64,000 nucleotides of DNA from a bacterium (GTDB taxonomy: Bacteria; Patescibacteria; Paceibacteria; UBA9973; UBA6065). Below are positions 8,657-15,934 of the stretch, piece by piece. A model generated the notes under the pieces. That model did not search any database and was not told where the DNA came from. It saw only the letters and a list, made by a program, of their open reading frames with translations. Every line of letters begins with the position of its first letter. Position 1 is the stretch's first letter. The stretch is taken from NCBI GenBank assembly GCA_030680695.1, contig JAUXUT010000149.1, forward strand, positions 372,001 through 436,000, given 5' to 3'. Made by a program: the position numbers and the translations under genes.

Positions 8657-8666
8657 CAATAAAATA

Positions 8667-8752
8667 TGGTGGGCCAGGTGGGAGTCGAACCCACACGCCT
8701 TTCGGCAAGAAATTTTAAGTCTCTCGTGTATAACCAGTTTCACCACTGGCCC
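8667..8752 (-). tRNA. tRNA-Leu (anticodon UAA)
   Basis: Minus strand; acceptor GGGCCAG/CTGGCCC, anticodon loop CTTAAAA (UAA) with stem AGAGA/TTTCT, a class II variable arm and T arm GTTCGAC. Discriminator A followed by an encoded CCA. It is the only minus-strand member of this cluster. Confidence 0.93.
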
Positions 8753-8814
8753 AATGCTCAAAGCCTATCATAAAACTGGAAAAAACCAGTGATGTGCGCT
8801 AGGATATTCCACAT

Positions 8815-8887
8815 CCGCCCTTAGCTCAGCTGGTAGAGCAGATCCCTCTTAAGGATAAGGTCGTAGGTTCGATCCCTACAGGGCGGA
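8815..8887 (+). tRNA. tRNA-Lys (anticodon CUU)
   Basis: Acceptor CCGCCCT/AGGGCGG, D arm TAGCTCAGCTGGTAGAGCA, anticodon loop CTCTTAA (CUU), T arm GTAGG/CCTAC with TTCGATC. The outermost anticodon-stem pair is a G-A mismatch. No CCA is encoded. Confidence 0.92.
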
Positions 8888-8899
8888 CAAACGTTAAAG

Positions 8900-8921
8900 A
8901 AAACCGCCTGTGGCGGTTTTC
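8900..8921 (+). terminator. Intrinsic terminator after tRNA-Lys
   Basis: AAAACCGCC/GGCGGTTTT with loop TGT, followed by CTAG; 13 nt after the tRNA. Confidence 0.85.
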
Positions 8922-8924
8922 TAG

Positions 8925-9030
8925 TTTGGCCGAGCCGGAGCCATATTTTTCGTCTCGAAAAATGGCGAGGCGGGGTCGCGGGTTCAGAGCGCGACGGCGC
9001 GAGGAAACCTGTGACGACCGGCTTCTCTCG
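8925..9030. other. Structured GC-rich spacer between tRNA genes
   Basis: No gene is seen. It contains a hairpin with TTTTTCG/CGAAAAA and a GCCAT/TGGC base (about 8939-8965) and a second GTCGCG/CGCGAC hairpin (about 8975-8995). Neither is followed by a U-run. The function is unknown; it may be part of the leader of tRNA-Leu(UAG). Confidence 0.35.
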
Positions 9031-9053
9031 TGTATACTTGGTCGATACACCCT

Positions 9054-9134
9054 GCGCGGGTGGTGAAATGGCAGACACACTTGCCTTAGGAGCAAGCGCC
9101 GCAAGGCATGGAGGTTCAAGTCCTCTCCCGCGCA
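9054..9134 (+). tRNA. tRNA-Leu (anticodon UAG)
   Basis: Acceptor GCGCGGG/CCCGCGC, anticodon stem CTTGC/GCAAG with loop CTTAGGA (UAG), class II variable arm, T loop TTCAAGT. Discriminator A, no encoded CCA. A -10-like TATACT lies at 9033-9038. Confidence 0.94.
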
Positions 9135-9149
9135 CAATTACCGGATTGC

Positions 9150-9178
9150 TTGACTTTGCGCACGTAAATTGAGATAAC
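9150..9178 (+). promoter_or_regulatory. Possible promoter of the orphan receiver gene
   Basis: TTGACT (9150-9155), 17-bp spacer, GATAAC (9173-9178), 9 nt before the ATG at 9188. Confidence 0.5.
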
Positions 9179-9187
9179 GTGTGTTAA

Positions 9188-9562
9188 ATGAACATTAAAC
9201 CCACGAGAACGAGGACGCTGCTCCTCGTCGAGGATACTGACATACTACGAGACTTGCTCGAATTCGCCCTAGAAAGCCACCATTTTGTGGTAGTAGCGAA
9301 AAGCTCCTTTGCGGCGGGCCTACGGGCCATCCAAAAACAGGAGTATTTCGCCATCATCACGGACCAATTTCTGGGCGACGGCCATGGGACTGATCTTCTT
9401 GAGGAGGCCAAGGTTGAGCAACCTAATGCCCTTAGGTACCTCATGAGTTCAGCTCCAGAACCCAAGGGCCATTGCGCCCACACATTCTTGAGCAAGCTTG
9501 ATCCAGCTCCGCTTCAACAACGGCTGTTGATAGCCATCGAAAAGGCAGGGTCTCGCAAATAA
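9188..9562 (+). CDS. Stand-alone response-regulator receiver domain
   Basis: 124 residues of CheY-like fold without an output domain. The acidic pair is in LLLVEDTD (about 12-19), the phospho-acceptor aspartate is in FAIITDQFLG near residue 59, and the conserved lysine is in TFLSKLDP near residue 102. No histidine kinase is encoded nearby, so its input is unknown; it may be a phosphate sink or regulate through protein contact. It has its own weak promoter and a strong terminator, so it is a monocistronic unit next to the tRNA cluster. Confidence 0.8.
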   Translation: MNIKPTRTRTLLLVEDTDILRDLLEFALESHHFVVVAKSSFAAGLRAIQKQEYFAIITDQFLGDGHGTDLLEEAKVEQPNALRYLMSSAPEPKGHCAHTFLSKLDPAPLQQRLLIAIEKAGSRK

Positions 9563-9586
9563 CTCAGTGTATTTAACACCTTCAAG

Positions 9587-9610
9587 CCACCCTACCAAGG
9601 GTGGTTTTTT
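9587..9610 (+). terminator. Intrinsic terminator of the receiver gene
   Basis: CCACCCT/AGGGTGG, loop ACCA, then six T. Confidence 0.9.
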
Positions 9611-9658
9611 CTTCCAAGATATGCATTTCTGGCGCTTAACCAAGGCCTAAATCTCCCC

Positions 9659-9687
9659 TTGACTTTTTATACATAAGGTAGTATAAT
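9659..9687 (+). promoter_or_regulatory. Sigma70-like promoter of the SPFH operon
   Basis: TTGACT (9659-9664), 17-bp spacer, perfect TATAAT (9682-9687). It leaves a leader of about 64 nt before the ATG at 9758, with a Shine-Dalgarno-like TAGGAGA. Confidence 0.85.
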
Positions 9688-9757
9688 TGAACGTAAGGCA
9701 GTAATTGGGTCGGTATGCGCCGTCCCCTGCTCTTTGAAACTTTAGGAGAAAATTACT

Positions 9758-11077
9758 ATGAAAAACCAGACCGTGATGGGGATGATCCTGTGGATCTTCG
9801 CCTTCTTCATCGCAGTCGCACTGTCCATCTACTTGATGGGTGTTGCGAACGTGCTCGTCTTAGGGCTCGGGACACTGATTTCACTCCCCTTGTGGGCGTG
9901 GGCAGTGTATCTGAGCGCGAAGACCGATCGACAGTTCACCTTCCGACGCACCGGAGAAATCAAGTTCAGTAAGGACGGCGAGGTGATCGACACGGTCATC
10001 GCTCACGTCCCAGGGTTCTTCTATGACAAGGAGAACGATCTGATGGTCGAAGAGAAAGGCTCCGCGAACGGGCAGGGCGATGAGACAGACAGTAAGTTCT
10101 CTCGCTTGGTCAAGAAATTGGCCTCGGTCTTCGTGAAGGATGCGAAGAAGGACAAATCGGGCCTCGTGCTCGTGAGTCTCCTTTATCCATACCGCCGGCT
10201 TCACAGCTGGAAGTTCACGTGGACCAAGTTCGCGTCCAAGACACACAGCGAGGCGGGACGGGATCGGGTGTTCGATGATTACCTCATCGAGGAACGGACA
10301 GAAGATGCGATAAAAAGCCTCTACTTCCAATACATCTACCCGATCGTGGTCAGGGAAATCGACCTCAAGGGCAAGATTCAGATAAAGATCCTGCTCCAGG
10401 TTACCCTCCGCGTGCGAAAGCCGTTGCACATCATCGGCTTTTACAAGGGAAACTTCCTGTCGGCCGTGATATCCGAAATCAAGGGCATTGTGGATAACGG
10501 CGTCGGTCATACCAAGGACATTGATGAATGGTATGCCGAAGACAGGGAGTCCGTCATCGACAAACTCCTGCACCCTTACAAGAACAAACTCTTGCAGGTG
10601 CTCGGGGGTGATCTCGAAATAGTGGACGCGTCCTACGTCAGCTTCGATTTCGACGGACCGAACGCCGAAATCAATCGAAAGGCCGCGTCCCAGAAAGAGC
10701 TTAATCGGCTAGAGGGTGACGGCACCATCGAAAAGGCGACGAAAGAAGCCGAGGCTGAGAAGAAACGGGCCGAACAAGAGATCACGAGGGCCCAGGGCGC
10801 GGCAAGAGCAGCCGAGCATGAGGCAACGGCCATAACGAGCATCGCTGCGGCGAAAGCTGCAGATGTCCGTATGGCTCTCGAGCAAGCGGCAAAGCATCCC
10901 CAGGGCGTGGAATTCCTCCTTGCGCGTGAGCGCACGGCGGCAACCGCTGCCTTCCGTGGCTCCACCCTGATCATGGATGGTTCTCGTGGAGGCGTCATGG
11001 TTTCAGCTGGCGAAAGCAAGCCGACCCAAGGCGAACCCAAGAAGGACAAGAAAGGCGAGAAGGAGGTGTCATCATGA
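9758..11077 (+). CDS. SPFH/Band7-like membrane protein with Ala/Glu-rich coiled coil
   Basis: 439 residues. Two adjacent membrane helices occupy about 6-28 and 30-52. A middle region (about 185-310) with the run of alternating strands IQIKILLQVTLRVRKPLHI and the helical pair that follows resembles the SPFH (stomatin/flotillin) domain, and residues 320-380 form an Ala/Glu/Lys-rich coiled coil like the flotillin tail. The C-terminus is Lys/Gly-rich. SPFH proteins oligomerise on membranes and scaffold protease or transporter complexes. The start is supported by a ribosome binding site about 8 nt upstream. Its stop overlaps the start of the next gene (ATGA), so the two are translationally coupled. 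SPFH membership is inferred by eye and could be a remote relative. Confidence 0.55.
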   Translation: MKNQTVMGMILWIFAFFIAVALSIYLMGVANVLVLGLGTLISLPLWAWAVYLSAKTDRQFTFRRTGEIKFSKDGEVIDTVIAHVPGFFYDKENDLMVEEKGSANGQGDETDSKFSRLVKKLASVFVKDAKKDKSGLVLVSLLYPYRRLHSWKFTWTKFASKTHSEAGRDRVFDDYLIEERTEDAIKSLYFQYIYPIVVREIDLKGKIQIKILLQVTLRVRKPLHIIGFYKGNFLSAVISEIKGIVDNGVGHTKDIDEWYAEDRESVIDKLLHPYKNKLLQVLGGDLEIVDASYVSFDFDGPNAEINRKAASQKELNRLEGDGTIEKATKEAEAEKKRAEQEITRAQGAARAAEHEATAITSIAAAKAADVRMALEQAAKHPQGVEFLLARERTAATAAFRGSTLIMDGSRGGVMVSAGESKPTQGEPKKDKKGEKEVSS

Positions 11078-11793
11078 ATCTCTTGAGCCAAACTTCCGCA
11101 TGGATGCTGTGGGTCGCGGTGACCCCCATCGCTGTGGCGATCTTGATAGTCATCATGATGTCCACGGATGCCAAGGATTGGATGAAGTCAACGGTTGCGG
11201 GTCAGACCGCGAACGGCAAAACCATCGCGATCCTCTGTGTCCTGATAACAGCCACGAACTACATCATCTCAAAGTTTAACTACGAGTGGTGGTGGGCGTT
11301 GTGGTTGCATGGACCGTTCTTCATGGTTAACCTTGCCATATTGCTGGGCTGCTGGATTAGCATGTCTACCTTCGGGAAACTCGCGAAGGTGGGCGCTGTC
11401 ATCATGGTAGCCTTCGCTCTGGCGGGTTGGATCAAGGTTGCTGTCGAGTCGCCGACCAGGGCCGAGATTGCGGCCCAAGCTTCGGAAAGACAACAAGCGC
11501 AAGTCATGGTCCCAACCTTCCAACGAATCGAGGACACCATCCAAGTCCGCAAGGGCGAATGGTCTCACCCGATTGTTGCTGGCGACATCATTCAGATTCA
11601 GTCGGTCACCGGTCTATACGTTCGGTATGATGGGAAAGGCACCGGAAAGCCTATGGCGCCCGGGGTCAAGAACATCATCCCGTTCGAGGCGGTGATGCAG
11701 GAAGTCCGGTCAACCGACCAGGCCTTCTGGATCAAATATTGGCGCGTGGTGCCCACAACGGCACTGGGTGGCGATGATGATCCACTAGACTGA
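11074..11793 (+). CDS. Membrane protein with soluble C-terminal domain, SPFH partner
   Basis: 239 residues of unrecognised family. Four predicted membrane helices lie at about 12-30, 48-63, 70-92 and 98-118, followed by a 110-residue beta-rich domain with HPIVAGDIIQIQSVTGLYVRY. The ATG overlaps the stop of the SPFH-like gene. The layout (helices, then a small beta domain, encoded directly next to an SPFH protein) recalls the NfeD-SPFH pairing, but no NfeD sequence motif was recognised; that comparison is an inference from architecture only. Confidence 0.6.
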   Translation: MNLLSQTSAWMLWVAVTPIAVAILIVIMMSTDAKDWMKSTVAGQTANGKTIAILCVLITATNYIISKFNYEWWWALWLHGPFFMVNLAILLGCWISMSTFGKLAKVGAVIMVAFALAGWIKVAVESPTRAEIAAQASERQQAQVMVPTFQRIEDTIQVRKGEWSHPIVAGDIIQIQSVTGLYVRYDGKGTGKPMAPGVKNIIPFEAVMQEVRSTDQAFWIKYWRVVPTTALGGDDDPLD

Positions 11794-11814
11794 AACTGTT
11801 CTTTAGTCAGGCAA

Positions 11815-11844
11815 AGGCCGCGCATTCTATGCGCGGCCTTTTTT
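11815..11844 (+). terminator. Intrinsic terminator of the SPFH operon
   Basis: AGGCCGCGCA/TGCGCGGCCT, loop TTCTA, followed by T5. Confidence 0.93.
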
Positions 11845-11861
11845 CTTTCCCTGTTCTTTAC

Positions 11862-12110
11862 CTACACCCCAAGCGTTCGTTCGAGGACTGCGATAATCCC
11901 CCACACCGAGATCATGATGAAGAGACCGACGGTGCTCCAGAGGATATGATTCTTACCCTGAGTGCGATCTGCGTCGCCGTCACCTTTGATGAAGTAGACG
12001 TAAACTCCGTAGATGAAGTATACGATCGCGGCCGCAAACATAAGCTGGACGAGCGGATTGACCACTGCGGCAAAGAAGCTCCGTACCAGATCGTTATCGG
12101 TCGCATTCAT
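11862..12110 (-). CDS. Small two-helix membrane protein, VirB2/TrbC-like (copy 5)
   Basis: 82 residues with two hydrophobic helices (about 17-41 and 56-78) joined by a short charged loop. It shares YFIYGVYVYFIKG and the helix 2 pattern GLFIMISVWGI with the two genes upstream. It has no signal peptide, unlike its neighbours. Such two-helix proteins in CPR genomes are often annotated as VirB2/TrbC-like pilins of a type IV secretion-like apparatus, which is a comparison of topology, not a proven role. It begins 3 nt after the stop of the preceding copy. Confidence 0.6.
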   Translation of the reverse strand: MNATDNDLVRSFFAAVVNPLVQLMFAAAIVYFIYGVYVYFIKGDGDADRTQGKNHILWSTVGLFIMISVWGIIAVLERTLGV

Positions 12111-12113
12111 CGA

Positions 12114-12482
12114 CTATCGAGGAAGGTTAAGGTTGTTGAGCGGATCCGTGTTTCCTCGTGGAGCGGTGTTGTCGAGTCCAAAAGAGTTGACGAGGATGTT
12201 TACAAGTCCCCATACCGACACCATCACGAAAAGAGCGATGATACCGTAAACAATCTTGTCTTTTGCTGCCTCTTTAGCACCTTCGTCTCCTGCGAGGACG
12301 TACTTCGCGATACCGTAGATGAAGTATACGACTGCAGCAGCAATAATAAGAGGAAGTGCGACACTGAGGATGTCGGTGATGAACCTGATGACGCCATTAA
12401 GGTCGGTGACGTTCTCAGTTACCTGAGCCGCCACTACCGACGGGAGCGCGAACGATAGCGCTGCGATGCCGAGTGTTTTCAT
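12114..12482 (-). CDS. Secreted two-helix membrane protein, VirB2/TrbC-like (copy 4)
   Basis: 122 residues: a signal peptide ending near the VVAAQ site (about residue 20), a short exported region, then two membrane helices (about 38-62 and 76-98) separated by a Lys/Ala-rich loop, and a polar tail. YFIYGIAKYVLAG and the helix 2 motif ALFVMVSVWGLVNIL are nearly the same as in copies 3 and 5. An extended -10 promoter lies about 40 nt upstream, so copies 4 and 5 can be expressed apart from the rest of the cluster. Confidence 0.65.
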   Translation of the reverse strand: MKTLGIAALSFALPSVVAAQVTENVTDLNGVIRFITDILSVALPLIIAAAVVYFIYGIAKYVLAGDEGAKEAAKDKIVYGIIALFVMVSVWGLVNILVNSFGLDNTAPRGNTDPLNNLNLPR

Positions 12483-12522
12483 ACGTTATTGTAAAGCCTG
12501 ATAATTAATTAAAGGCCCCTAT

Positions 12523-12531
12523 ATTATACCA
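12523..12531 (-). promoter_or_regulatory. Internal extended -10 promoter for copies 4 and 5
   Basis: Minus strand TGGTATAAT (12531-12523), an extended -10 with a perfect hexamer and no convincing -35, about 40 nt before the ATG at 12482. Confidence 0.6.
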
Positions 12532-12572
12532 GCCAGAAACAGCTCCGAAAAGAGTCTGGGGATAAACGCGGC

Positions 12573-13055
12573 CTATCTTGGCGCCACGAGCTGTGGCGGG
12601 TTCTTGGCGTTAGTGTCAGAGAGCCTGAAGGTGTTATCGAGGATGTTAACCAAGCCCCAAATCGAAACCATCACGAAAAGACCGATGATGCCGTACAGGA
12701 TGATATTTCTACCCTCCTCTCTGCCTCCCTCTGTCATGAACTTCCATGCGCCATAAACCACATATAGCACCGAGAAGGCCATGATTAGATATACCGCGTA
12801 GTTGAAGAATCCGATAATACAGCTCACCACCCCAGCGACACCCTCCGATTTGAGATTCGAACATGACGAGATGCCGCCGCTGACCGACGGATTAGTAGCC
12901 ACCACACGTCCCGTGTTGCCGACCTGCGTATATTGACCGCCGGACATAAACTCAACATATCCTTGAGGAATCTGCTGTTGTGCCAAAGAGACCGAAGGTG
13001 CAACAACAAACACCACAGCAGAAACAAGAAGCGTGACGACAAGTAATCTTTTCAT
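12573..13055 (-). CDS. Secreted two-helix membrane protein, VirB2/TrbC-like (copy 3)
   Basis: 160 residues: signal peptide cleaved near SLAQQ (about residue 25), an exported region with two cysteines about 17 residues apart (possibly a disulfide), then two membrane helices (about 85-106 and 118-140) with the shared ILYGIIGLFVMVSIWGL motif. The stop of the preceding copy is 1 nt upstream of its ATG. It is the most divergent in the exported part. The family is assigned by topology and by similarity to copies 4 and 5. Confidence 0.65.
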   Translation of the reverse strand: MKRLLVVTLLVSAVVFVVAPSVSLAQQQIPQGYVEFMSGGQYTQVGNTGRVVATNPSVSGGISSCSNLKSEGVAGVVSCIIGFFNYAVYLIMAFSVLYVVYGAWKFMTEGGREEGRNIILYGIIGLFVMVSIWGLVNILDNTFRLSDTNAKNPPQLVAPR

Positions 13056-13056
13056 G

Positions 13057-13488
13057 TTATCTGAAGCTATCTATGAGATTTTTAATGACTTCTGTAATGA
13101 CGTTCGCTCCGATAAGGAGGATTGCTCCTATAATTGTATACTTAAATGTATTTTTTGCATCCGTTATCTTATCCTCGCTTCCCTGCGCCACCACAAATTT
13201 GAAGCCCGATATGATAAGGAACACCGCAATCACGGCATAACTGAGGCTGTAGACGAAGTTGATGACCTTGAATATAAGGCCGCCGATGCTGTCCACGCCT
13301 TTCAATGGATTACAAAGCATCGTCTCGCAATTCTTCTGAGGCACAGGAGCAGGAGCTCGTTCCTGGGTAATGCCCTGCTCTCTTTCTTGGGTAATAGGCG
13401 GCAATGTCTGAGTTGGAGTCTGTGCTATCGCCACTGTTGGCACAAATAAGAGTGCGGCAACGAGAAAGATCTTGATAATAGTGTTCAT
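13057..13488 (-). CDS. Secreted two-helix membrane protein, VirB2/TrbC-like (copy 2)
   Basis: 143 residues: signal peptide to about residue 22 (TVAIAQ), a Pro/Gln/Glu-rich exported stretch, a CETMLC cysteine pair, then helices at about 75-97 and 110-132 around a KITDAKNTFKY loop. Helix 2 is IIGAILLIGANVI, lacking the SVWG motif of copies 3-5. The arrangement Cys pair, helix, charged loop, helix is like small CPR pilin-type proteins. It is 3 nt from the preceding gene in the same operon. Confidence 0.65.
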   Translation of the reverse strand: MNTIIKIFLVAALLFVPTVAIAQTPTQTLPPITQEREQGITQERAPAPVPQKNCETMLCNPLKGVDSIGGLIFKVINFVYSLSYAVIAVFLIISGFKFVVAQGSEDKITDAKNTFKYTIIGAILLIGANVITEVIKNLIDSFR

Positions 13489-13491
13489 ATG

Positions 13492-14043
13492 CTAATTGCC
13501 GAGGAACTTATTGATAAACGATTCCGAGCTCTGGCTGCCGCCAATATTGTCGGCAAGGAAGTATCCGAGGAAAGCCTTCACAACTACGAATGCCGCAAGA
13601 ATCCAGAACAAACCGATTATAAACGGCATCAACATCGATTTGGCCTTGGCCACTTTGCCTGAATCGCCGTTCGCCGTCAGATATGTGAAGGCAATCCACA
13701 TGATCATACCAAGGGCGAGAGGTATGGCGAGATACAAGAGGAAGTTCACAATTCGGTTGGCGAGGATAAGAACGTGCTTGTATTCGCACGCCTCGCTACC
13801 TTCGACGTAAACTGGCCTTGTCGTGCTGACGGGCTTTCCGCTCGAATCGGTCCCCATTACCGTCTCGAACATAGGTTGTCCGCTCGCATCAAGCTTCTGT
13901 TTCTTTACCCCATCACATGGGATGAGCTGGAAGCCAGGATCTTCTGGCCTGTCGACTTTTTGGGCGAAAGCGATGGAAGCTGGGGCGGCCAAGAACATTG
14001 CGAGTACCGTGGCCGAAAGAATCATGAACGAAAGCTTCTTCAT
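13492..14043 (-). CDS. Secreted two-helix membrane protein, VirB2/TrbC-like (copy 1)
   Basis: 183 residues: signal peptide ending near SIAFAQ (about residue 27), an exported domain with two cysteines, then helices at about 90-118 and 130-155 around a GDSGKVAKAKSM loop, and a polar tail. It is the longest and most divergent of the five and lies closest to the solute-binding protein, 4 nt downstream of its stop. A structural role in a surface appendage or channel is plausible but not shown. Confidence 0.62.
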   Translation of the reverse strand: MKKLSFMILSATVLAMFLAAPASIAFAQKVDRPEDPGFQLIPCDGVKKQKLDASGQPMFETVMGTDSSGKPVSTTRPVYVEGSEACEYKHVLILANRIVNFLLYLAIPLALGMIMWIAFTYLTANGDSGKVAKAKSMLMPFIIGLFWILAAFVVVKAFLGYFLADNIGGSQSSESFINKFLGN

Positions 14044-14047
14044 GCTA

Positions 14048-15331
14048 TTACTGGTTAGTCCTAATGATAGAGTCTATCTCTGAGCTCGCCGCCGATACTG
14101 CTTGGCTCGCACGATAACGACCACTCGTCACGTTATCGACGAGCCTCTCGAATACAATATTGGTCGCTTCACGGTTCGGATCAAGCCACGCTCTGGCCAT
14201 TAAAGCACTGCGGTAGAAAACGGCCGTATATGCGCTTCCAGGTGTCGAGGCCAAGAGGTCTCGACGTACAGGCGGAAGGCCAGATTTTGATGCCCATAGA
14301 TTCTGGAGGTTCGAACCAGTCAAGATTGCCGCGGCTGATACTGATGGACCGATATTCGGCGAACTCTTCAGAAAAGCGAAGGCTGTCATATGACCGAAAG
14401 TTGCAGTCCTACCCGAGGCTTGTGGTATGACTGCAACATCGAAATTCAAGTTTGGGTTGGCAGACCTGATGCCCTGAAGTTCACTCGCATAGCCAAAATA
14501 CATGGCAAGCTTCCCCGCTATAAACATGTCACGGTCGTTCATAAGCGAGCGATTCCATGTATAAGCTGGCTTTGATGGATTGGAGAACTCCGTAAAGAAA
14601 TTAATGGCCTGCTCGCCAGGAACTTGTCCTTGGCTCACACCGAATACGCTCGTCACTATGCCGCGGGCGTCGCGGGCAACGATCGGCGTTCCTGCTTGCA
14701 TCGAAAGCAGGGCGAGCATATCTTTGTAGTGGACGATATTCGCGGACGATCCCATGGCCACCATCGCTTGTGATATGCCTCCACCAACATCTTTCTTAAT
14801 TACTTTCGGGGCGAGCGCATAAAGTTCATTCCAAGTGGTCGGCGGGAGGCTTACGCCCGCCTCGCCGAATATCTCACGGTTCCAATACATAACCATTGGA
14901 TTGACCGAGAACGGCAAACCGATGACCCCGCCTGGGACGAGGTAGAGCTCGCTTCCCTCTATGAATGAATCCTTGAAGGTGCGTTCGGAATAGTTCTCGA
15001 ACGGAACGACGAAAAACTTGTCTGCCTGCTTGAGGATGAGGTCCTGTGGCCAGAGAACCATGTCTGGACCCTGTCCGCGAGCCAATGATGCAATCAGTTC
15101 GGATTCGAAAGTCGCGGCCTGTTTTTGGACATATACGACGTTAAGCTGGTCTCGGTACTCGAGCCTTGCATCGCCGAGAAATCCCGACATGAGGCTATGT
15201 GGGAAAGTGCCCCACAACACAACCTGGGGCGCCTCACCAGAATTATTTGTGCGGTTTAGGGCGAAGAGCGCCACGCCGAAGACTGCGCATGCGATGAGTA
15301 CTCCGGTGAATATAAGTTGAAAGCGTGACAT
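14048..15331 (-). CDS. Extracellular solute-binding protein, family 1, orphan
   Basis: 427 residues with an uncleaved or signal-type N-terminal helix (about 5-25) and the two-lobed fold of ABC sugar-binding proteins: VVLWGTFP near residue 37, ARGQGPDMVLWP (about 83-94), the hinge-region GLPFSVNPMVMYWNREIF (about 137-154), the GVSLPPTTWNELYA segment and KLAMYFGYASEL. No lipobox cysteine is visible, so it is probably held by the N-terminal helix. No ABC permease or ATPase lies nearby; its neighbours are a methyltransferase and five pilin-like proteins. It may bind a ligand for the appendage or serve a scavenging system encoded elsewhere. Confidence 0.8.
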   Translation of the reverse strand: MSRFQLIFTGVLIACAVFGVALFALNRTNNSGEAPQVVLWGTFPHSLMSGFLGDARLEYRDQLNVVYVQKQAATFESELIASLARGQGPDMVLWPQDLILKQADKFFVVPFENYSERTFKDSFIEGSELYLVPGGVIGLPFSVNPMVMYWNREIFGEAGVSLPPTTWNELYALAPKVIKKDVGGGISQAMVAMGSSANIVHYKDMLALLSMQAGTPIVARDARGIVTSVFGVSQGQVPGEQAINFFTEFSNPSKPAYTWNRSLMNDRDMFIAGKLAMYFGYASELQGIRSANPNLNFDVAVIPQASGRTATFGHMTAFAFLKSSPNIGPSVSAAAILTGSNLQNLWASKSGLPPVRRDLLASTPGSAYTAVFYRSALMARAWLDPNREATNIVFERLVDNVTSGRYRASQAVSAASSEIDSIIRTNQ

Positions 15332-15337
15332 GTGGCC

Positions 15338-15865
15338 TTATTGCTTGCGGAATATCATACCATAATGGTGCGCCCCGGCCGTAAACTCGCGATCGAAAGC
15401 GAAACCAGTCTCGTGTGCGAGCTTCATGGCGTCGTCCTTGTACACGACATGACCTGGATGTGGGCCAATCTGCCCAAACGATCCGGACCACTCAATAAGC
15501 ATGAACTTCCCTTTTTGCTTGAGGATGCGTTTTGCCTCCAAGAAAAATGTTTTCTTGTCTTCGAGCATGAACAGAATGTTTGATGCGATACAAGCGTCAA
15601 CCGAAACATCACGAATCTTAGAGCCACCGAGTTTCTCGAGATCCCCTGCAATCACATCGATATTACGAATATGTTGTCGTTGGGCTTCTTTCTTGAGCCT
15701 GTCGAGAAGATCTCGTTGAACGTCCACAGCGTAAACCTTACCCGTTGGGGCGACGGCCTTGGCGGCGGCGAGACTATAAAAGCCAGAACCTGCACCAAGA
15801 TCCGCAACAATGTTTCCGTCAGATAAACCTGCCTCTTCGACGTTTCGCTCGGGATTGCTGAACAT
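15338..15865 (-). CDS. Class I SAM-dependent methyltransferase
   Basis: 175 residues with the Rossmann-type motif I VADLGAGSGFYS (about 20-31), the acidic end of strand 2 in VYAVDV (about 43-48), motif II-like VIAGDLEKL and the post-motif strand GKFMLIEW. The substrate is unknown. It is the first gene of the seven-gene operon running to 11.9 kb, with 6 nt before the solute-binding protein. Its ATG lies 6 nt after an extended -10 TGCTATACT, so the operon mRNA is predicted to be leaderless. Confidence 0.85.
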   Translation of the reverse strand: MFSNPERNVEEAGLSDGNIVADLGAGSGFYSLAAAKAVAPTGKVYAVDVQRDLLDRLKKEAQRQHIRNIDVIAGDLEKLGGSKIRDVSVDACIASNILFMLEDKKTFFLEAKRILKQKGKFMLIEWSGSFGQIGPHPGHVVYKDDAMKLAHETGFAFDREFTAGAHHYGMIFRKQ

Positions 15866-15871
15866 GCTTAA

Positions 15872-15880
15872 AGTATAGCA
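15872..15880 (-). promoter_or_regulatory. Extended -10 promoter of the pilin-like operon (leaderless type)
   Basis: Minus strand TGCTATACT (15880-15872) followed by 6 nt and the ATG at 15865. It lies only about 10 nt after the U-run of the terminator of the preceding gene. Confidence 0.65.
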
Positions 15881-15890
15881 AATATAGAAA

Positions 15891-15920
15891 AGAAAAAGGC
15901 CCGCTCTTGCGCGCGGGCCT
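15891..15920 (-). terminator. Intrinsic terminator of the Pro-rich membrane protein gene
   Basis: Minus strand AGGCCCGC/GCGGGCCT with an 8-nt loop, then TTTTTCTTTT. Confidence 0.9.
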
Positions 15921-15934
15921 CGACAAAATAACTT

